A DNA stretch of 64,000 nt from Epiperipatus broadwayi (GCA_028023455.1 JAQFVV010006215.1:11449473-11513472); one strand, 5' to 3'. Counted from the first letter of the stretch, positions 32,578 through 44,312 are shown. Translations and numbers: made by a program. The notes: a model not told the origin generated them from the letters alone.

Positions 32578-32940
32578 ATAACACACAAATAGACAACACA
32601 GATTAGTAATTACACAACGTTTCAAGTAGTAGTATTTTCCACTCTTTTTCAGGTGTTGCTGGTCTGACCCTTGAAGGTAATCGCACAGGAGTCAAACTCG
32701 CACCCTTTAGATTCTCGAATATCGAATTTAAGGCAAACGCTCTAACCAATTGAGCAAGATAGCTCAGTTGGTTAGAGCTTTTGCCTTAAATTTGATATTC
32801 AAGAATCTAAAGGTGCGAGTTTGACTCCTATGCGAATACTGTCACTGGTCAGGTCAGCAACACCTAAAAAAGAGTGGAAAATAATATTACTTGAAACGTT
32901 GTGTAATTATTAATCTGTGTTGTTTATTTGTGTGTTTTTG
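32578..32940. mobile_element. Two tRNA-derived SINEs, head to head
   Basis: Two arms of about 180 bp (32578-32755 and 32760-32940) are near-perfect reverse complements separated by about 5 nt. Each starts at the centre with a tRNA-like head: A box TAGCTCAGTTGG (32760), then GGTGCGAGTTTGACTCC as B box (32812-32828). Each is followed by an unrelated body (GTCAGCAACACCTAAAAAAGAG, then TTGAAACGTTGTGTAATTA). The copies differ by a few substitutions and short indels. Head-to-head SINEs with touching 5' ends give a cruciform-prone locus. Neither half folds as a normal tRNA because the anticodon region is expanded. Confidence 0.85.
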
Positions 32941-34201
32941 CAAACAAGTTGTTTATATATATATATATAAGATTATAGTTGTTTATATATATTTGATAGA
33001 TAATGGAAATAGTCTAATATATTATCACATATATTAGTTTTTGTTCTTTTTTTATACTTTTTGTCATTTTCCTAAGCTTTTAGAGTGAATATATATATAT
33101 TAAAACATTTCAGAATACTTTGTAATCTGCATTGCATAATATATACGAACATGCCCATACATACAAATATATTTTTATTCAGAAATATATATGCCTGATT
33201 TTAAAAAATGCAACATTTACAAAATGTCTTATAGTATCAAAGTAAAAAGCATGCACAGTATTAAAAAAAATCATTTAACTGAAATCTTTTAAATGTTGGT
33301 AAAACCCATTAATTTATTAGATTTAAAAAAAGTATAATAAAATATTTATAATGTTAAGATCTACTACTATAAATAGAAATATTGAATGTTAAAAGATTTC
33401 GAAATAAAAGCTTAATTTTATATTTCATTATTTAATTTAATCTTAGCTATAAATGAAATTTAAAAAAAAAATTGCGGAAATGAACTCTCACACCCGCGAT
33501 TACAACTTAATGCGCAATATATATACATTTTTAGGCAGCGAACTTGAGGAGATTTTTTAATTACTGTTTTTAAAATGAAAACTAATTTTCTAATATTATA
33601 TTCAATTTTAATCGTAAAGTATGTATTTTAATAAAAATCGATTTTTGCATTTCATTTTAGGTAAATCCCATATAACTCTAAAATTGAAATGTTATAATAA
33701 ATTGAAACCGATTATAAAATAATCTCCGAGAAAAATCATTTATTATCACTGAGTCTTATCGTTCATGTATTGGATTGCACTTGCTTTTGGGTGGAGAATT
33801 TAACTTACTTCAAGTATACACATTTAAAATAATAATAAACAGATTACAACGAATTTCTTTTACTTTGCTTTTGGAATATATACAAATAAACTTGAATTGA
33901 TTATAAAGCAAGGTAAATTTTAGTGCCACCCCCCTATGAAATAAAATTTGTAAATTAAAAGACATTTTTTCCCCAGCACTTTCACTTTGCAAGAAAAACT
34001 TGAAAATATGGCTTTTGTAATTTAACATGTTTGATAAATAGCTTACATGTTTTGTTCATTTATTTTTGAGATTAAAACACATGTTAAAAAACATTGATGT
34101 TTAAAAAAATAATTGTTGAAACATTAATTAAATAATACCTTAAAACAAAGATATTTATCTAGTAAATTTGAAATTTGTAATTTTTTTTTTTTAAGTTTTT
34201 A

Positions 34202-34235
<34 letters not shown>

Positions 34236-35860
34236 GGATAATCCTGTGGAATTGTTAATAGAGATGAAAAATATCTGCAAGTAAGATAATTTTTTAAATA
34301 TCTAAGCGTTTTTAATCATATTTAAAAGAACCATCACCATTACACACACCATGAAAACATTATACTATTCCCTTCCCCTTCTCAGGGCAGCTCTGATATT
34401 ATATATAAGTAATTCTAGTTTACAGTCAGAGTATGAGTCTCAGAAATGCTTCAGCTCTGAGCTCTATCCCACATAAGTGAGGAGAAAAGAGAGTGATTTG
34501 TCTCCATTATTCTTTCTAAACCAATATTTAGATCAACATTAACTGACGTGAATAATTCATTAAAAATTGTTCATTTGTTTGAAAACCCATTTAAAGTCTC
34601 TCATGCATAAACTTGTGCATGTTTTCTATTAACAAAAATATATTCCTTCAATAATAAAATATGTACATTTTTATTTAATTCTTATGTGCATGCCATTCAA
34701 TTATTAATAACTATAATTAATATATATATATAGGCTGACATTTTAAATTTTTATACACTGTTTATTAATATAACTTTTATATTTCATTAAGACTACCAAA
34801 CTTGGTCAGTTTTAAATAATACTGCTGATATAACTCTTGCATTCTATTAGCACCAACTTATTAAAAATGACACCTATAATTTGTTTATATTTTCTATTAA
34901 CAAAAATAGTTTCACTTGTTTTTGTTTAATAATAAAGTATTTACACTACTATATCATTTTATTTTTTAATGCTTATTCCTAATTAAATCATATATAATAC
35001 AGCAATTAGAGATTTAGCCAGGATTTTATGTAAGAGAAGAAATTTTAAATTTTAATACTTAGATTGTTTATTCAATACATTTTTAAAGTCATTAATATGC
35101 TTTTGATTTTATTTGTTTATTCATAAGTTATGTTGGATAACAATAAAAACCCAATCAAACACTTGGTTTGTTTCACTAGATACATTTTTTTAGATTTTGT
35201 CAATAGTGCAATCATAAAGGGGTTTTATTATAATAATATCATTTTCATAAAATTTGTTAAGAATTAAATATTTGCTGTGCAATAATACTTTTTTTTTTAA
35301 ATTATATGGATTATGAATCAATTACAAGTTTTTAGGTAGAGAACAAACCCAAGTTTACATCCAAGGAAAAGCTGTTTAGTAAAATGTGTAAAAAGATAAT
35401 ATGGCATTAAAAAACAATAATATCATTATTAAAAATAGAAAAAGCTAATTAGTAAAACATATAAAAAGATAACACAACATAATAAGAAAAAAGAAAAAAG
35501 ATATTATTCTTAAAAAGTTTTGCATACAACAGCATTGGAATTGAGTTTTGCATAAAACAGCATTGAAATTGTTCCTGGGACTCTATTCTCCCCCATTCTA
35601 CCACTACTCTAAAGTAAATAAGATATATAAACTCTGTAAAATATCACTGATAAATATAATTTCATTACATGCAGAATTACTGTAATTATGAGGCAATATT
35701 TTTAAACTAAGTTTTATTTTTAAATGTGCTACCTTTTATATAAATTAGAATATTTAAATAAAATTGATTAGTAAATCTAAAAAATTTCATTTACATATAA
35801 ATTTTATAAATTATAACAACAAAAGGGTGTCAGCCTGTTCTGTTTAGAGGAATGGTAGAG
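32941..35860. other. AT-rich stretch
   Basis: No gene is visible. It contains an ATT run at about 34202-34236, weak dispersed repeats (TTTTCTATTAACAAAAATA at about 34620 and 34890), a loosely tandem AAAAAGCTxxTTAGTAAAA segment near 35370-35470, and a possible degenerate tRNA-like B box on the minus strand near 33478-33500 (weak). Confidence 0.4.
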
Positions 35861-35869
35861 TATATAAGT

Positions 35870-36620
35870 AGTATGCTTTAAAGCTCTAGCAATTGCCACA
35901 ATAACTTTAAATAAAGAAGTATTTCTCTTGTATTTAAATAAAAAATATTTATAATCAGAATGAGTTTCTAACAATAAAGTGATTTAGAAATTTAAACATT
36001 TACATATGTTTTATTCATTATTACAATGATAATATATATATATATATATATAACGTTGTAATACAATAAATAATTCAAAAACTTTGCGTGAAAAATCTAC
36101 TTGTAAAAATAATATAGGTGCTATTGCACCTGAACGCAAAGCTATTTTATGCTTAAAACAAAATAAAATTAAACTATTCTGCGAGCGCTTTCAAGAGATG
36201 TGCTCTCATCATCAAAGCTCCTGCAAGGACACATGCTTCACAATTTCAAGAAAATGGAGCAATTAATCTTAAACTTTGCATAATTTGCATATCATTAATT
36301 CACGTGGAGCTTTAATGATGAGAGCACGTCTCTTGAAAGCGCTTGCAGAATAGTTTAATTTTATTTTGTTTTAAGCATAAAATAGCTTTGCGTTCAGGTG
36401 CAATAGCGCCTATATTATTTTTACATATATATATAGTATATTCCAAGCTTGAGCCATGAATTTGAGGCTCAGGCAATTGTCACAGTAAGTTTAAGTAAAG
36501 AAGTATTCCTCTCATATTTATATAAAAATTATTAACTCTGAACATATTTTTATTAATGAAGTGATTCAAAAATGTAAACATTTTCATTTACATATATATT
36601 TTATTATCTTAGTATTTTAA
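35870..36620. repeat. Pair of direct repeats around a foldback
   Basis: About 160 bp at 35870-36030 (from CTAGCAATTGCCACAATAAC) recur at 36460-36615 (from CAGGCAATTGTCACAGTAAG) at roughly 80 percent identity by eye. They flank the foldback element at 36102-36425. The repeats are AT-rich and non-coding. Confidence 0.55.
36102..36425. repeat. Foldback element, 121-bp arms
   Basis: Left arm 36102-36222 and right arm 36304-36425 are near-perfect reverse complements (ends TGTAAAAATAATATAGG and CCTATATTATTTTTACA), with an 80-nt unique centre. The 60-codon open frame across the left arm and centre is an accident of the arm sequence. No recognisable target duplication; it is not related to the 22.3 kb family by sequence. 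Confidence 0.85.
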
Positions 36621-37289
36621 TGATTCCTTGATGACATGCCTTTGTGCCCCACACAACCTGCACACCCACATGCAGCAGCTATAAGCTATATTTCATTTTT
36701 AAAAAGTGACTGATTATTCTGCTATATCTAATAGAAGATGATATAGAACATTTTAAGCACTATAATCAGAGTTTATATCTATTCAGATTTATTTACATAT
36801 GTTTTAGGAGTGATTGTTTATTTAATATATATGTTTAAAGATGCATAGATAATTGCAATGAAAAGAAGCCTCAATTAAAAAGGGATTAAGAGTTTTTAAA
36901 TGAATTGAATAAAAAAAGTTCCAAAGAGCATCCAGAGAAAATGAAAAGCAATATTATAGCAATTTTTGCAGAGATACTTGGAAATAATCTGGAAAAACAA
37001 ATGCTAATTTTCAAGAGATAACTGAGCTGAAAAAGAGGTTTCAACAAAAAATGAATTTCTGCAAAAATTACTAATTATATCTCAAATAACAAAGATTTAA
37101 ATAATTATTGAACTTATTTATTATTAGTCTCTCAAAAATAACTTTATATATCAATGAGCGTGATTAAGCAAGGCCCATACATATTCATACTAACAGTAAA
37201 AATAAAATTATTTATTTCTGCGTTTGACTTTGAAGAAATAAAATTTATTTAACATTAAATAGATAAGTTTTTTATTCTTAAGATTATTG

Positions 37290-37850
37290 CTAAAATATGG
37301 AGATTTTAGCATTAAAATTATCCCAATTAATCTGGAAACTACTTAATGGCTTACAGATAATAAAAAAATCATTTACATTCTTATACCAATGAAAGGAATT
37401 TTAATATATTTTATAAAACTATACCATATCTTTTATATTAAATGCATGTAAGATTATGCTAAATATAATTCAGCACATTTTAGATCCTTACATTAAAAAA
37501 GAACTGTCAAATAAACAAGTCGGTAGGAGACGTCAACAAGCATAAGATATTATTAAATAATGTGCAATGAATAATTAAAAAAGCCAAGATAAATCAAATA
37601 GAACAATCATATGTACATTGTTTATTATTTCAAGAAAACGCTTCGCTAAATTAAGAAATTTTTTAAAAATTGATGTACCAGAATATTTTATTGCTGCTAT
37701 CAGTAATTATTTGAGAATAGAAATTACTATTAAAATGGGATATTGTAAACCAGATTGGTAATTAATTAAAAAAGGATAAGGTAGAACTGTCTGTCATCAA
37801 TATACCTAATGAAATTATATATTCCTGTGTGGTGAAGAAAGTCAAATAGT
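37290..37850 (+). pseudogene. BovB-like RTE reverse transcriptase remnant
   Basis: Highly decayed plus-strand RT read across frames: IPMKG near 37385, then ACKIMLNIIQHILDPYIKKE (37444-37503) and LSNKQVG, then VPEYFIAAIS and ITIKMGYCKPDW (37661-37755), then IKKG-RTVCHQY-like sequence at 37760-37790 where a GVRQGC box would stand. The order and spacing match the BovB branch of RTE RTs (HASK-ML-I-Q-RL-PY--EL---QAGFR; VP--L; T-WF-I-KGVRQGC). The YxDD part is not present. It is distinct from the RTE family at 1-17 kb. Confidence 0.62.
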
Positions 37851-38022
37851 ATAAAATCAATTGTGATTTAAAAAATTGTAAAAAAAATTAACAGTAACTT
37901 TCTTTTCATATATATATTTAATACAAATAAAATGTCATACAAATAAAATGTCCATTAATTAAAAAATTATTGTAATAACAATAAAAATAATAAATATAAT
38001 GGTAATTAACTATTATATACAG

Positions 38023-38372
38023 TCTTTTCAATACAACTGAATCTACAAGGTCAAGCAGACGAAGTATTGACAATTCTAATATTGATCAAACACGTGTAGC
38101 TAAAACCTCTGAGAATGTCACTAATGAATCCTCACGTTCTTGGAGGCATCCAAAAGAACTTACACAAGATACTACAGATAGTGCACCTGAACAAGGTATA
38201 AGATCATGGCGATGACATCTTGATAATCAATCAGAGAATGAAAATTCATCAAGTACTATTTCTGGTTCAGATGCCTTAAGACAATGGAGACGAAGGGGAG
38301 ATTCACAGCCAGATTTAAGTGATATTGGAACCCTAGATATACTTATGACATCTGACTCATGTACCAAAATAA
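38023..38372 (+). pseudogene. Candidate host exon with one stop, unknown protein
   Basis: Follows a plausible acceptor (TATTATATACAG at 38011-38022) and precedes a possible donor (GTTAAG at 38373). The frame reads Ser/Arg-rich sequence with three spaced RxWR-like repeats: SSRSWRHPKELTQD, GIRSWR then a TGA (38213-38215) then HLDN, and LRQWRRRGDSQPDLSDIG. The TGA fits a CGA-to-TGA change. Base composition is much less AT-biased than the surroundings. I do not recognise the protein. It could be an exon of a host gene, an exon of a pseudogene, or part of a retroelement ORF1. A further stretch in another frame (MADKITVKFNDINII, 38388-38460) may belong to it. Confidence 0.35.
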
Positions 38373-38377
38373 GTTAA

Positions 38378-38938
38378 GGAATAGAATGGCAGATAAAATT
38401 ACAGTCAAATTTAATGACATTAATATAATAACGACATCAGAAGCTGATTTTAAAAACTGAATAAAATATTTAAATGCCTAATCAAATAGTTTATTGCTCT
38501 GAGCTCATTAGAAATTTGAGCACTTGAATCCCAGAGTTTGTCACTCTGTCTTTGCACTAAACTGTGAAGTGCATTTCAAAAATTATAATTTTTGCTTTCT
38601 TGGATTATTTATTATCAACAAAGGATCCATTAGCCAAGAAATTCTTTACAAATTAATTGAATACAGAATAACAACAATTACTCTAAAAAAATTTTAAAAA
38701 TTAAGATCAGAGTTGTTCAAATTTTCTATAACTCACTATGAATATGAAATAACATAAAAAAAAAAAAACTTGAAAAAGTAATTAGTACTATTTAACTTTA
38801 GAATTGCCACAGACTCTTGAGAATATCATAGGCAGCAAAGTAAGCAAATAAATAAAAACTTGATCAGATTAACCCTATCTAAATTTTAATAATAAAGTAA
38901 ATATTTTAAAATAATACAAGTACTATTCAAAAGTTAAT
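38378..38938. other. Short unresolved stretch
   Basis: Contains a possible coding continuation (ADKITVKFNDINIITTSEAD, about 38391-38450) and a second protein-like block near 38590-38650 (FAFLDYLLSTKDPLAKKFFT). Stops intervene and no family was recognised. The Penelope-like frame begins at 38939. Confidence 0.3.
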
Positions 38939-39502
38939 ATGGAGAAAAGAATGATTGATAACATTTTTGATGAATATAATAAATTAAAAGGTCTTAACTG
39001 GACTATGGAGAAAGAATATAATAACAGTATTAAATATTTAGATTTGATGATTCCAAGGAACAATAATATGATTGACTATAAATTGTTTATTAAACCTATT
39101 GAAATGAGAGGGTATATTCCATATTTATCTAAAGTGCCACATAATTATAAAATGGCTGGTTTTAGGTCTTTTTTACATAGAAATAACATTTTGTGCAAAT
39201 ATGCAAGTGATAAAAAGAAAAATATTGAAAATTTTGTAAGTGAATTATTAAGTGTAGGTTATAATATAAAAGAAATTTATCAAGTGGTTTGTCAATTTAG
39301 TAAGAAAATTAATAGAAATACTGGTGATGAAGAAATTGAGAGTAAGAAGTGGATTTCTTTGCCTTTTTATAATAGTAATCAAGTAAAATTTATGAAAAAA
39401 GTTTATAATAGTATATATAATGTTTCATTTTATGGATTGGGTATTTTAAATAGAATGGTTAATAATTCAAAAGATAAGCTAGAAAAAAATAATGTAATAT
39501 AA
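38939..39502 (+). pseudogene. Penelope-like RT C-terminal part
   Basis: 187 open codons. The FxDxxI-type segment (IKYLDLMI), the KLF-KP block and the HN-K---FRS---R segment match the region after the RT active site in Penelope-like elements. The catalytic YxDD lies upstream of the retained part. The ATG at 38939 is not a natural start: the element is truncated there. It ends in an A-rich run where the frame slips into the GIY-YIG part. Confidence 0.8.
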
Positions 39503-39765
39503 TTTATAGAATTTTTTGTGGGTGTAACTTATCATATGTGGGGGAATCTAGATGTAATATGGAGAAAAGAATTAAAGAACATAAATTGTTGTATAAAAGA
39601 GTTTTGAAAAATGTACAGATATGTAATGATAATAATAATGAAGTCAAGTTATATACTGAATCTGTTTTTTATGATCATGATAGGAATTGTAATTTTAAAT
39701 TTGATTTTGATATAAATAAAATAAAAATTTTAGGCCAAGAGAGAGATAATGAAAAAAAAAATTAA
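39502..39765 (+). pseudogene. GIY-YIG endonuclease of Penelope-like element
   Basis: Read from ATT at 39502: the IY...YVG pair (IYRIFC, LSYVGES) is spaced as in GIY-YIG nucleases, followed by the conserved Arg-x-x-x-His/Lys helix (NMEKRIKEHKLLYKR), an Asn/Asp-rich linker and HDRNCNFKFDFDINKIKIL, where the family has a Glu-containing metal site and an H-x-F-D-x-x-x-x-x-I block. In these elements the nuclease nicks the target DNA. An ATG-only reading starts at 39538 and would omit the IY strand, so the upstream start is preferred. Confidence 0.8.
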
Positions 39766-40039
39766 AGAGGCAGTTTTTATTAGTAGGTATAAAAATACAA
39801 TAATAAACAGACAGCAAATGTTAGGATTAATGAATTGTGGGATATTTAAATCGACATGTATTTCTGGTTGGTAATAGATGATTCCATTTTGAAAGTTGAG
39901 TTGATAATGATTATGAATATAATCGAAAATATTTCTTTATGAGTTTTTATTTATATTATATTATAAATTGTTTACCATTGTTTGGAATATATTTAAGCTT
40001 CGTTATTGTATTATTAATATTAGTGGACATTTATTTTGT

Positions 40040-40250
40040 TTTATATATACATATATGTATATATTTGATGCTGAACCAACACTCATCAGTTGGTCCAGAT
40101 CATCCTTTCTCACACATATATAACCAGTTCTTGGCTTATATTAAGATAGCAAATCTTCAAATTTTAATAGACAGACTTCAGTCTCTCCACGCTCCAACTC
40201 TTCAGCTATCCATACCATTGAAAATCTGATATATTACATTGAAACTCCAA
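40040..40250 (-). mobile_element. Hammerhead-bearing repeat, copy A (degenerate ribozyme)
   Basis: About 190 bp shared with 44313-44522 in the same orientation. On the minus strand the body leads into GGACCAACTGATGAGTG, a hammerhead core with a good stem II, but the next core element reads CAAA instead of GAAA, stem III has turned into a TA/TG microsatellite, and the 3' strand of stem I is missing. It should not self-cleave. It lies 170 bp downstream of the Penelope-like element and antisense to it. Confidence 0.7.
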
Positions 40251-40259
40251 GTATATGAA

Positions 40260-42780
40260 TTATGCTTGTATTTCAAAAATATTACTATTAAATATTATTA
40301 GTTTTAAAGTTTTTTACTATTTTAAAACTTGTTAATATACATTACATTGTTATCGTCTCCCCTCAACAGGTTTTTTAAATCTTAATGTATAAAACCCTTA
40401 AGAATTCAAGATGTTTTCATTTTTAAAAAAAAAATATATCAATATACAATTTTTGGAGTAACTAGTTTAGGGAGATGTAAATTTTTTAGCTTTATAGAAA
40501 ATCTTTACCAACAAATGAAGCAATAAGTTATTTTATTTTTACTGTTAGTATGAATATGTATGGGTTTTTCTTGTTTGCAAAGATTGATATCTAAAGATAT
40601 TTTAGAATTTAATAAAAGAACTAAACATAAAAAGTTCACTAATTATTTTATAGTGAATAATGCTTTATATAAAAGATGATAAATTATTACTAAGAAACTC
40701 AAGATGGTTTACTTCTCAGGAGTTCATAAAAAAGTTCGAGCATAAGAAATGGTAGAGTTGGGTCATTGACTATCGATTTTGAGCTTCAGACTTTATCACT
40801 ATACCAAACCAATCGATATATATATATATATGATTGATTGTAAATGTATGCAAACTTTAAAAATTAACAAATCAAAATTAAAATAAAATCATTGTTTTAT
40901 TGAGAAAATCAAGATTAAATATTTCTGCTTGATGAAAACATATTGACATCTAAAATAAAGACGGACAGGTCAGAATTTTTATACTCGATGATGATTTATG
41001 TTATCGCAGATTTAAAACACTGTGAATCAATTAATTTCCAGTATAATATAGTCCAGCTGTGAGATTTTACATGCATATTAGGCAGGCCATATTTATTTGG
41101 AAAAATGACAACCTATAACTTTATTTACTGGAAGTGATACAAACGTCTACTAACACATATTTCTGTTTATTATGAGAAATTACCATCTAAACTTAGAAAG
41201 ATTTTTTATTTTGAAAAATGGTTGCTATAACTTTATTTAGTGGAAACGAAATAAACATGCATTGACGTTTTTTGCCTATAAGTATTTAAATTTATTTCAA
41301 GTGAGAACCAAACCAAAAAAATAATAATAATATACATATATTTAACGGTGCAATTCAGTCCATTTATAAAATGTTGTTTCTTAGCACCATGGCTGATGAC
41401 TGAACTGTCTTACCTCAAACCACATTCCATTACGAATGGTTACTCGCTTTCGACAATGCTGAATGAAATATCGCTATTGTTTGGCGTAAAAATAGCAACA
41501 AAACCAACATTTTAACTAATAACTCTGTCCTCATCGGAATATTATCTTATTTTCAGTTACAAAATTAATTCATTTCCTTTTTAGAAGATTAGTACATTGT
41601 ACAGGCTTAAACCTGCATTTATATATGTAATATATGCGGGGTTTGAACTCAGACTTAATTCGGTCTTTATATATATATTTGTTGGTGCCTGAGATTTTTA
41701 TCACCGCCGGGCTAATACGTGAGGGCCTTTTTTATATCTAAAATGACATAAATTAGCATAAATCATATTTAGTGACGTCAGTTTTATATCTATTGTTTTA
41801 CTTACTTCTGTTGTATTTTTATTGAGCTTATTAATTATATTGCATTAATATTAAATAAATTGTGGAATCGCTTTAAATATTACATTTATAAAAATATTTT
41901 AACTCTTATATAGTTAGTTATTCAGACTTTTTTTTAATCACTGCAAAATATAAAGTCGATTGTTATGGGTTTTTTTTTTTAAATTTAATTTTGTAGAAAA
42001 AGAATTTTTAATATGATTATTTTTAAATATTAAAAAAAATCCTCTAACTTTTTCTCTAAGTAATTTTATAATACTATCTAAGATATTTGAGAATTTTTTT
42101 AACAAATTTATTCACGCATCATAAAAATATTTTTTTCTATTTTTTTTTTTTTTTACTTATAGTTTGATTATGTAAATTTTTAAAATTAAAAGAAATGTTC
42201 ATTTGCTTGGAGACTGAGATATTTCATGACATCACTGCATAATAAATGGAGGGAGGTGGTCAGATTTATTGTATCACTAAAGTAAAATATTGAATTAAAA
42301 CCAGTAATAGCATTTCCGATTAAATACCTTATTCAAATATAATTTTTACAACACTTAAAGAATTATGAAACGGAAAACATAAGCGAATTGAAAATTTAAA
42401 ATTGCTGTAAAAGAAATGACCAGAAATGAAATACTAATTGATGATTATCTAAATTAATAGTAGATAAATAAAAAAAAGATAGAAGAATCCTAGTTATATA
42501 TAAAAAAAAATTCCAAATATCAATAATAAAGTATCCAGAATATTTTGTCAGTAATAAATTTATTTGGCTTTATTTTTTAATTTGTATTGATAATATTGAC
42601 CTGTTACAATAAGAATCAATAAAAATTAACATTAAATATGAAAAAATGAATTATGGAAGCAACTATAATACCAAGTTAGTTTATTATTTATTAAATTTAA
42701 TTGACTTTGATAAGCTAGAACAGAAATCATGCTATGTGTTTACTAAAATGAATATGCCAGCGAAGTGCAAATAAATTATC
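40260..42780. other. AT-rich stretch with minor repeats
   Basis: Contains two diverged direct repeats with CTATAACTTTATTTAxTGGAA (about 41096-41156 and 41209-41275), a GC-richer patch at 41380-41480 without a supported frame, and a possible tRNA-like B box on the minus strand near 41635-41650 (GAGTTCAAACCCC), perhaps an old SINE extending to about 41735. No gene. Confidence 0.4.
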
Positions 42781-42784
42781 AGAT

Positions 42785-42900
42785 TAAAACAGGCAAGACT
42801 CTCCATACAGTAGTACCACTCAGTGCAAGCCAGAGTAATCAATGGATGCCAAAGGCTTGCACTGAGTGGCACTACTGTAAGGAGAGTTTTGCCTGTTTTA
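42785..42900. repeat. Foldback element, 47-bp stem
   Basis: Arms 42785-42831 and 42854-42900 pair over 47 bp with three mismatches. The loop AGAGTAATCAATGGATGCCA is the same as in the 22.3 kb copy. The right extension to about 42955 (ATAACAGTTATGAGCAAGCA and so on) matches that copy too. The arm sequences differ between the two copies outside the ends. Confidence 0.88.
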
Positions 42901-43570
42901 ATAACAGTTATGAGCAAGCATAAGAAACGGTGATCATGTGTTGTTTAGTGGTTTAAATTTATCAGATAGTGATAAAAATCTATTGAAGGGGGGGGGGGAG
43001 TCAATACAAGCATGATTTTTTTTTTAATTGAATATAACGAACTAAATTGGAAATTCAAATTTAAGTAAATTTAATAAATTATTCCAAGTAGCTGTGAATA
43101 TCTAATTCAACTTAAATTTTTTCCCTGAGTAATCATTTGATCCAACTAATATCCAATTACTAATCAGTAAATGAGTATTCAGTTATACTTAGCTTAAAGA
43201 GTTCCAACTTCATTTGGAATCTCAGATATAAGTGTTGATTTACTAACCATAGAATAAAATTACAATTACAATATGATGCAGTTTTTACCATTTATTGTTA
43301 AAATAATATTATAATTAAAAAATGAAACATTACAAAAACAAAAATTTCACCTTCTACCATCAATAATACAAAGAAATTATAATTTAAAAATAAACTATGA
43401 GAAATCAGGAGAGTAGAAACAATAGTAAACTTTGATGTCCTAAATAGATTTAAATCTTTCAAACAAAAATAAAATAAACATGAAATTATAAATAAATAAT
43501 CATAACTTCTACATATCTGTAATTGCAAAGTGGAAGTAACTATCTCTCACTGAGTTATGTAGCATCAAGA

Positions 43571-43831
43571 GTTATGTAGTATCATAAACCAATGAAAAGA
43601 TAGAATGATTCTATTCTATCTTTAGATTCTGCTGTTATGCAAGCTTAGTTTTTAATTTGTTTTTTTAAATTATACAGTGAATTTAGTCTGCACATAAATT
43701 AAAACAATAGACAAAATTCACCATATAATTTTAAAAACCAAGTCAAAAACTAACCTTATATAACAACAGAGCCCAAAAATAGAATGGTATAATTCTACCT
43801 TTTTATTGGTTTTTGTTGCTACATAACTGTT
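43571..43831. repeat. Inverted repeat, MITE-like
   Basis: Left arm 43571-43654 (GTTATGTAGTATCATAAACC onward) and right arm 43745-43831 are imperfect reverse complements over about 85 bp with a 90-nt centre. The arm itself contains a small hairpin, AGATAGAATG...CTATTCTATCT. A similar AAAGATAGAATGG-type hairpin occurs inside the arms of the 6.6-7.2 kb element, which hints at a distant relation. Confidence 0.65.
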
Positions 43832-44312
43832 GAAATTATAAAGTATATTAAAAGATGTCATTATGTACTATTAACATGAAAAAGTTTTAATTGTAGAATT
43901 GTGATTTTTTTAATGTAAAAAAGAATATGGTGGAGCTGCAAATTACAGTAATTACATGATTTCAGTTATGTGCACTCCAAAAAAATATATAAATAAACAA
44001 ACAAAAAAACTATTAAAATTTGCAAATTTTACAATTCTTAGTAGCCATTTTTTCTTCTCTGAGCACCCTCATTTTTTAAAAAAGTAAAGTTTTACATTAT
44101 ATCAATAGCAATTTTCCACTTTGGAATGCTGTACATGATTATATATATATTAATAAAATTTCTTCAGTTTATGTTGAAAAAAATTATTTTTTATTTTTCC
44201 TGTATTATCCTTTAAGTATAAGTGATTTGAACTCAGATTTTCAAGCACCCTTTAACTATCCACACTATCTCATACAACTGATACACATGACCACACACAT
44301 GTAGAAAAGATA

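Larger units (their letters stand above)
38939..39875 (+). mobile_element. Penelope-like element, RT end plus GIY-YIG
   Basis: 5'-truncated Penelope-like retroelement. Frame 1 (38939-39502) gives the RT thumb-proximal region: IKYLDLMIPRNNN, FIKPIEMRGYIPYLS, HNYKMAGFRSFLHRNN. Frame 2 (39502-39765) gives the GIY-YIG endonuclease: IYRIFCGCNLSYVGESRCNM, then EKRIKEHKLL. A third short frame (39761-39855, after an A-run) gives IKEAVFISRYKNTIINRQQM, the usual C-terminal block. Two frame changes separate the three parts. RT and GIY-YIG in this order is diagnostic of endonuclease-bearing Penelope-like elements. Confidence 0.85.

Noticed and set aside
32755-32830. tRNA gene
   Set aside because: Good A and B boxes, but the anticodon region is expanded, the acceptor stem does not close, and an inverted copy with the same body abuts it. 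SINE heads are the better reading.
33470-33545. Degenerate tRNA-SINE on the minus strand
   Set aside because: Only a B-box-like string is present; no A box, tail or target duplication.
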